From positions 1-64,000 of the forward strand of contig NZ_JAPEPW010000006.1 of assembly GCF_026339955.1 (NCBI RefSeq): a stretch of 64,000 bases of DNA, read 5' to 3'. Positions 60,260 through 64,000 of the stretch are shown here, one piece after another (within the stretch, counting starts at the first letter, position 1; every line of letters begins with the position of its first letter). Both the position numbers and the translations under genes were made by a program. This DNA comes from Streptomyces sp. NBC_01549. Lineage in GTDB: Bacteria > Actinomycetota > Actinomycetes > Streptomycetales > Streptomycetaceae. The notes below the pieces were generated by a model. That model ran no database searches. It saw only the letters and a program-made list of their open reading frames with translations, and was not told the DNA's origin.

Positions 60260-60737
60260 GAGGATGGACCTGCTCTCCGGGTCGGGTCACGCGATCGTGG
60301 GTGCGCCGGACCGCGTGCGGGGGCGGCGGCGGGCGAACCCTCCGAGAGACGGAATCCCCTGGGGATCGAGCACCACGGGGTGGGGCCGGCGGCGTACCGT
60401 GCCTGTCATGCGGGCGGTGTCTGCTTCCTCACCGACTGATCGTCTCGGTATCGGCCACCCTCGCTCCTACGACGCTAGAACATTCCATGGGCGCCCGCAC
60501 TCCCGGAAAGACGGATCGCGGCGCCCGTTGGCCGGCGACGGCGCAATTCCCCAGGGGCTGTGGCCGGGCAAATCCCCAGACACAGGCTTGGTCAGCGGCC
60601 GATCGACCAGGCCGCGTCAGCTGGTGGGAGGCCCGCTTCGAAGACGTGGCTGATGAGCCGCAGTGCCTCGGGCAGGGGGCGGCGTCCTCGTCGGGAAGCC
60701 CGTCGTGCTGTCCGTTCGCCAAGGCGAAGCCGATGCT
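60260..60737. other. No gene recognised
   Basis: Open frames on both strands lack starts and motifs. A minus-strand stretch at about 60610-60690 reads EALRLISHVFEAGLPPADAA, possibly a remnant. Confidence 0.3.
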
Positions 60738-60935
60738 TTAGCCGCTGGCTCCGGGGCCGTTCACGATGACCTGATGGCTGGCGTTGATCAGCCGGTCGAG
60801 ACGGGACTCGGCGGCGACGGGGTCGGAGAAGAGGGGACATCAGTCGCTGGGTGCCCGGTTGCTGGTGATGACCACGGATCGGCCTCGCCGCTCGGAGACG
60901 AGTCCGTAGGGGTCGTCGACCTGGGGTGCGGTCCG
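60738..60935 (-). pseudogene. IstB (IS21) C-terminal fragment
   Basis: DDPYGLVSERRGRSVVITSN RAPSD, then after a stop PLFSDPVAAESRLDRLINAS and HQVIVNGPG. This is the sensor and C-terminal region of the IS21 helper ATPase with an internal stop near 60843. Confidence 0.7.
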
Positions 60936-61236
60936 CGCACTCACGACTGCGAATTCGAACGCGGTTCATCCAGCTCAAGCCCCAGAGAGTACTTCCAGTC
61001 TTCACCAACTGACTCGATCCGGTGCGCTCGGCCACCGCCGTGAGCTCGGGGATCTCCCCCGTGGCGCCGCAGTGCGAGGCGCATGCGACGGCGAGTGAGA
61101 GGGGCGCACCCGCGCCCCGGACCGGTGTGCCGCGCGGCAGACCAGGCCGGGCGGCTGACAGGACGGACCATACGGTGGCAGGTGCGCCTGTATCCGCCAC
61201 GGTGCGTAGTGCGTCGTGCGCGCGGTTGGGCTCCAA
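60936..61236. other. No gene recognised
   Basis: A minus-strand frame reads TVWSVLSAARPGLPRGTPVR and EIPELTAVAERTGSSQLVKT, open but not identified. Confidence 0.3.
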
Positions 61237-62231
61237 TCACTTGGCGCGCATCAGCAGCTCGATCTGCGTTCCGAGCGGGCGGCAGCTGTCCAGGTGGCCC
61301 CGTACGGTGAGCACCAGCAAGGCGTCCATCGTCGCCTCGGGATCGATACTCATGTCGTTCGCCAGCGCGAGGTGGACCGCGTATTCCGCGGGTCCCCGCT
61401 CTTCGCGACGTCCGGCAGGACTCGCGGCCTTCCCCTGCCGGACGCGCGGGGCTCCAAGTAGTCGCGTTCCTACATTTCCTCGCGGTGGTACGGCAGTTAT
61501 GCCACCCAGAACGGCGCGGCGGGCTCCCCGAGGGAGGTCTTCCTCATCCGGTACGGCCCGAACAGGGCCGCCACGGCCTGCGGGAGCGGCGGGTCGAGGA
61601 CGACTCCGGAGCTGCGGGCGTACACCAGACCTCCCACGAACTGCTCGTCCGGTGCGGGGTTGACGTGCAGCAGGGCCTGGGCCAGATCGACCGGGCGGGG
61701 GGTGACGCCAAGTTCCTCCAACTGCGCGATCCGCTCCACCAGTACGGCGCCGTCCAGTGCGCCGGTGGTGAGTGTCGGCAAGGCCAGGGGGAATGACTGA
61801 GTACCGGACTCGATGACGTCCGTCGCGTCGGTCACCGTGCCCTGAGCATCGTCCCGGCGAGGGAGGGGTCGTGTACGGCGGATGGGCCGCGTCTGCGGAG
61901 TTGGACGGCTGTCTCCCTCGGCTCGTCGCCTCGCAGTGCCCTCGCCACGTCGTAGAGGTCGCTCTGCGTGTAGTCGTACCTCTCGCGCGGTTTCCTGCGC
62001 ACGACCGACCCCAGTGCCTCGGCCAGTGCGGTCCGATCGCGGTGGGCATGGCGTCGACGACGTCTCGAGGGGGCCGGTCAGGACGGGCAGCACGTCGGCG
62101 ACCTGCTCGGTGACGTGCTGAGTGACGTGTTCGGTGATGCTCTCCTGCGGTACGGGCGCGCCGAGCAGCTCGGCGACTCGTTCCGCGAGCCCGGGGCTGA
62201 GCCGTCCGGCGGCCGTCCGCAGCTCCGGCAC
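61237..62231 (-). pseudogene. DUF6493-like protein, decayed
   Basis: Pieces in three frames: ELRTAAGRLSPGLAERVAEL at the start, PTLTTGALDGAVLVERIAQL and ELGVTPRPVDLAQALLHVNP in the middle, DPPLPQAVAALFGPYRMRKT, and finally HLALANDMSIDPEATMDALL and VLTVRGHLDSCRPLGTQIEL ending at 61237. The order matches Streptomyces DUF6493-type proteins, but large parts are missing and frames change near 62050, 61840 and 61470. Confidence 0.45.
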
Positions 62232-62346
62232 CGGAGCAAGACTTCGCCGCGATCGTCGCCGGGAAGGGAGTGATGACGTTGAACTGTGACGCCCACCCGG
62301 GAATCACAGTCCTGGTCCTGATTCGCCTACGGGAGACGTGCGGTGA

Positions 62347-62754
62347 TCAGCTGAGACCGAGCTGACGCAACATGCCGAGCTCATCGCTGCTACCCCAGCG
62401 CTCGACCATTTTCCCGTCGGCGAACCGGCTGATCTGCATCCCTCGGTAACTCACCGTTTTTCCCGTCGCACTGTGCCCCATCAGTTCACCGAGATGTGTG
62501 CCCGTGATGGTGTATGCGAACGCGACCTCGGCGTCGGTGGCCATGACGTGCTCGACCTCGATATGCAGATCGGGGAAGGCCCGCCTCATTGAGGCGAACA
62601 TCTCCTCATAGCCTTCGGGTCCAGGAACCTGTCCTGGGGCCGGGTCGTGGTCGACAGAGTCGGGCGCCACGTATTCCTCGAGATCGCTGAGGTGGTCACT
62701 GTTCACCGCTGATCCGAAGCCCTCCAAGACGGCGACGTTGCTGCTGCGCGACAT
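62347..62754 (-). CDS. SnoaL-like ester cyclase-type protein
   Basis: A 135-residue NTF2-fold protein: AVLEGFGSAVNSDHLSDLEE, YVAPDSVDHDPAPGQVPGPE, GYEEMFASMRRAFPDLHIEV, TGTHLGELMGHSATGKTVSY and RFADGKMVERWGSSDELGML. The H-D-P-A-P and GxTHxGE-type motifs plus ERWGSSD fit the SnoaL-like polyketide cyclase/ester cyclase group. ATG 62754 has AAGGAG 8 bases upstream. It is isolated, so no pathway is implied. Confidence 0.85.
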   Translation of the reverse strand: MSRSSNVAVLEGFGSAVNSDHLSDLEEYVAPDSVDHDPAPGQVPGPEGYEEMFASMRRAFPDLHIEVEHVMATDAEVAFAYTITGTHLGELMGHSATGKTVSYRGMQISRFADGKMVERWGSSDELGMLRQLGLS

Positions 62755-63159
62755 GACGCGCTCCTTGACGTTGCAGCCCTGGGCGCGTACACAACAATGA
62801 TGTGCAGTCGCCCCTTCCTCCCATCCACGATAGGTCTGGCGGCCTGAGGTGGCCTGCTGGAACGGGAAGCGAAGAACCTCCCGCGTATCCGCCGGTAGAC
62901 AAGCCGATTGCGACCGCCCTGCCGCGAACCCTGTTCTGTTGCGCACGGGCCATCTTGGGTCCGAACAGAAGACGGTCAGGTCGCCGTGCCGTCCGCAGGC
63001 GCTGGTACGACGACACCGTTCGGCTGGGTTCGGCAGGACGGCGTCACGTCACTCCCGAACATCCCTTGCACCCGCATCCGGTCGGAGACGACAGCCGGTC
63101 GGCAGTGCGTCGGCAGTACGGTCTTCCCCATGCCCCTCTGCTGATGGAGGATCCCATGC
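62755..63159. other. Intergenic region between divergent genes
   Basis: No gene supported. Should hold promoters for the SnoaL protein (leftward) and the hypothetical gene at 63160 (rightward). Confidence 0.4.
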
Positions 63160-63687
63160 ATGACTCAACAGCGATCCGATGGGGCGCCGTCGGCTGACGC
63201 CGCCAACGCCTACCTGGAGGCGCTCCGAGAGCGGCTCGCGGCCGACGGATGCGGGGTGACCGCAACCACCTGGCGCGACTACCGGGTAGTGATCGGCAGT
63301 CGATCGGACCGCAAGGTACGTTGGTTCGGCACCAGGGTGGAGCTGTTCGTCCTCGCCACCGCTGTCCTCGAGGTCGACAACGCCTCGATGGCCGAGTACA
63401 CCGGGTGGGCCATGGACTACGTGAAGAGCCTCCGCAGCGGTCTGCCCGGCGCCCGCAACGCGGCGATGATCCTGCCCGCCCTGGCGAGTGGCAGCGTCCA
63501 GCCGTCCGCGAGGGACTGGGCCGCCAAGGACGCCCGGATCCTCGGTACGTCCCTGATCGGCCGACCCGTCACGGTGGAGACATCGGCCTCGAAGGCCACC
63601 CGAGTCAGCATGTACCGGGGCAGGGTCGTGTACGGCGGGATGTTCACGCGTCACGTGCTGAAAAAGGCCTCGCTGTACTTCCCCTGA
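63160..63687 (+). CDS. Conserved-looking hypothetical protein
   Basis: A 175-residue protein from ATG 63160 with GGAGG at 63146-63150. It has a helical start (ADAANAYLEALRERLAADGC), a mixed segment (WRDYRVVIGSRSDRKVRWFG), a hydrophobic strand (VELFVLATAVLEVDNASMAE) and helices (GARNAAMILPALASGSVQPS). Composition is globular and cytosolic. I do not recognise a family. Confidence 0.6.
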   Translation: MTQQRSDGAPSADAANAYLEALRERLAADGCGVTATTWRDYRVVIGSRSDRKVRWFGTRVELFVLATAVLEVDNASMAEYTGWAMDYVKSLRSGLPGARNAAMILPALASGSVQPSARDWAAKDARILGTSLIGRPVTVETSASKATRVSMYRGRVVYGGMFTRHVLKKASLYFP

Positions 63688-64000
63688 GCTCCCATGACGA
63701 AGCAAGAACACCGGGCGCACGCCCCAACCAACGCCTTTCGGAAGGCGGACCCGGCACACCAGCACTTCGGGGGTCGCCCGGCTGCCACCTCCCAGCGTCT
63801 ACCAGCCGCCAAACGACCCCGCGGAACTGGACGGTGGTGACCGCAGCGTCGTCGGCATCAGTTTGCGTGCGGACCGCGTCCAGTACCCCCGTCCACGACG
63901 TCCGGCCGGTCTCCAGCACGGCCGCGATCGGGTACGTCCAACCAGCGAAGGATCAGTCGAAGGCCGTTCTCACGTCAGCTGAACTACGGAAACACCGATC
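63688..64000. other. No gene recognised at right edge
   Basis: A minus-strand frame (63919-63644) with DDAAVTTVQFRGVVWRLVDA is open but overlaps the end of the preceding gene and lacks a clear start site. Confidence 0.3.

Overview
The window looks like a high-GC actinomycete, most likely a Streptomyces. Codon third positions are strongly G/C, GTG and TTG starts are common, GTGA/ATGA start-stop overlaps recur, and the gene families are typical of the genus: GlxA-type regulators, ECF41/ECF42 sigma modules, Tat-secreted small proteins, a degenerate Fic TA pair, DUF6192/DUF6493 remnants and an SpoIIE-type phosphatase with an ATPase domain. No rRNA, tRNA, CRISPR array or phage structural gene was seen. 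The density of complete, truncated and fused insertion sequences suggests an accessory stretch, such as a chromosome arm or an old integration zone. That placement is inference.

Layout. 0-9.3 kb carries metabolic and envelope genes on the minus strand: a truncated membrane protein, a Lys/Pro/Ser-repeat secreted protein, a 2-oxoglutarate dehydrogenase E1 without the actinobacterial E2 domain, a TDT transporter with a C-terminal beta-sandwich domain, and a GAPDH preceded by a GlxA-like regulator. A DUF6884 gene lies among them on the plus strand. 9.8-10.5 kb is an antitoxin/Fic-like toxin operon with two inverted repeats at its promoter. 10.6-19.4 kb is IS-rich: an IS5 element with a convergent helix-turn-helix ORF, an IS1380/IS701 chimera, an IS110 element, an intact ISAs1 element with 8-bp target duplications, and an IS3-family element splitting an alpha/beta hydrolase. 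19.9-36.6 kb mixes intact enzymes and regulators (LLM oxidoreductase, VOC protein, serine hydrolase, TetR, MDR dehydrogenase, a divergent Xre/methionine aminopeptidase pair, SnoaL protein) with many broken genes, including an SDR split by an IS630 element.

37-43.9 kb is the best preserved block. It starts with a two-gene operon encoding a GNAT-aminotransferase fusion and a CdsA-like CTP-dependent cytidylyltransferase, with a perfect 24-bp palindrome upstream. Two ECF sigma modules facing each other follow: epimerase plus ECF41, and YCII-like protein plus ECF42. 44-64 kb has an aldo/keto reductase, two secreted proteins, a PAS-GAF-PP2C-ATPase protein, a second copy of the IS3 element, an APH-type kinase, a PhzF-like enzyme, a glutaredoxin-like membrane protein, a methyltransferase, a SnoaL protein and several pseudogenes.

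The most informative points are the GNAT-aminotransferase/CdsA operon; the two IS3 copies that differ by one base exactly in the programmed-frameshift heptamer; a recurring IS5 transposase plus convergent coiled-coil/HTH ORF pair; and the E1-only 2-oxoglutarate dehydrogenase.
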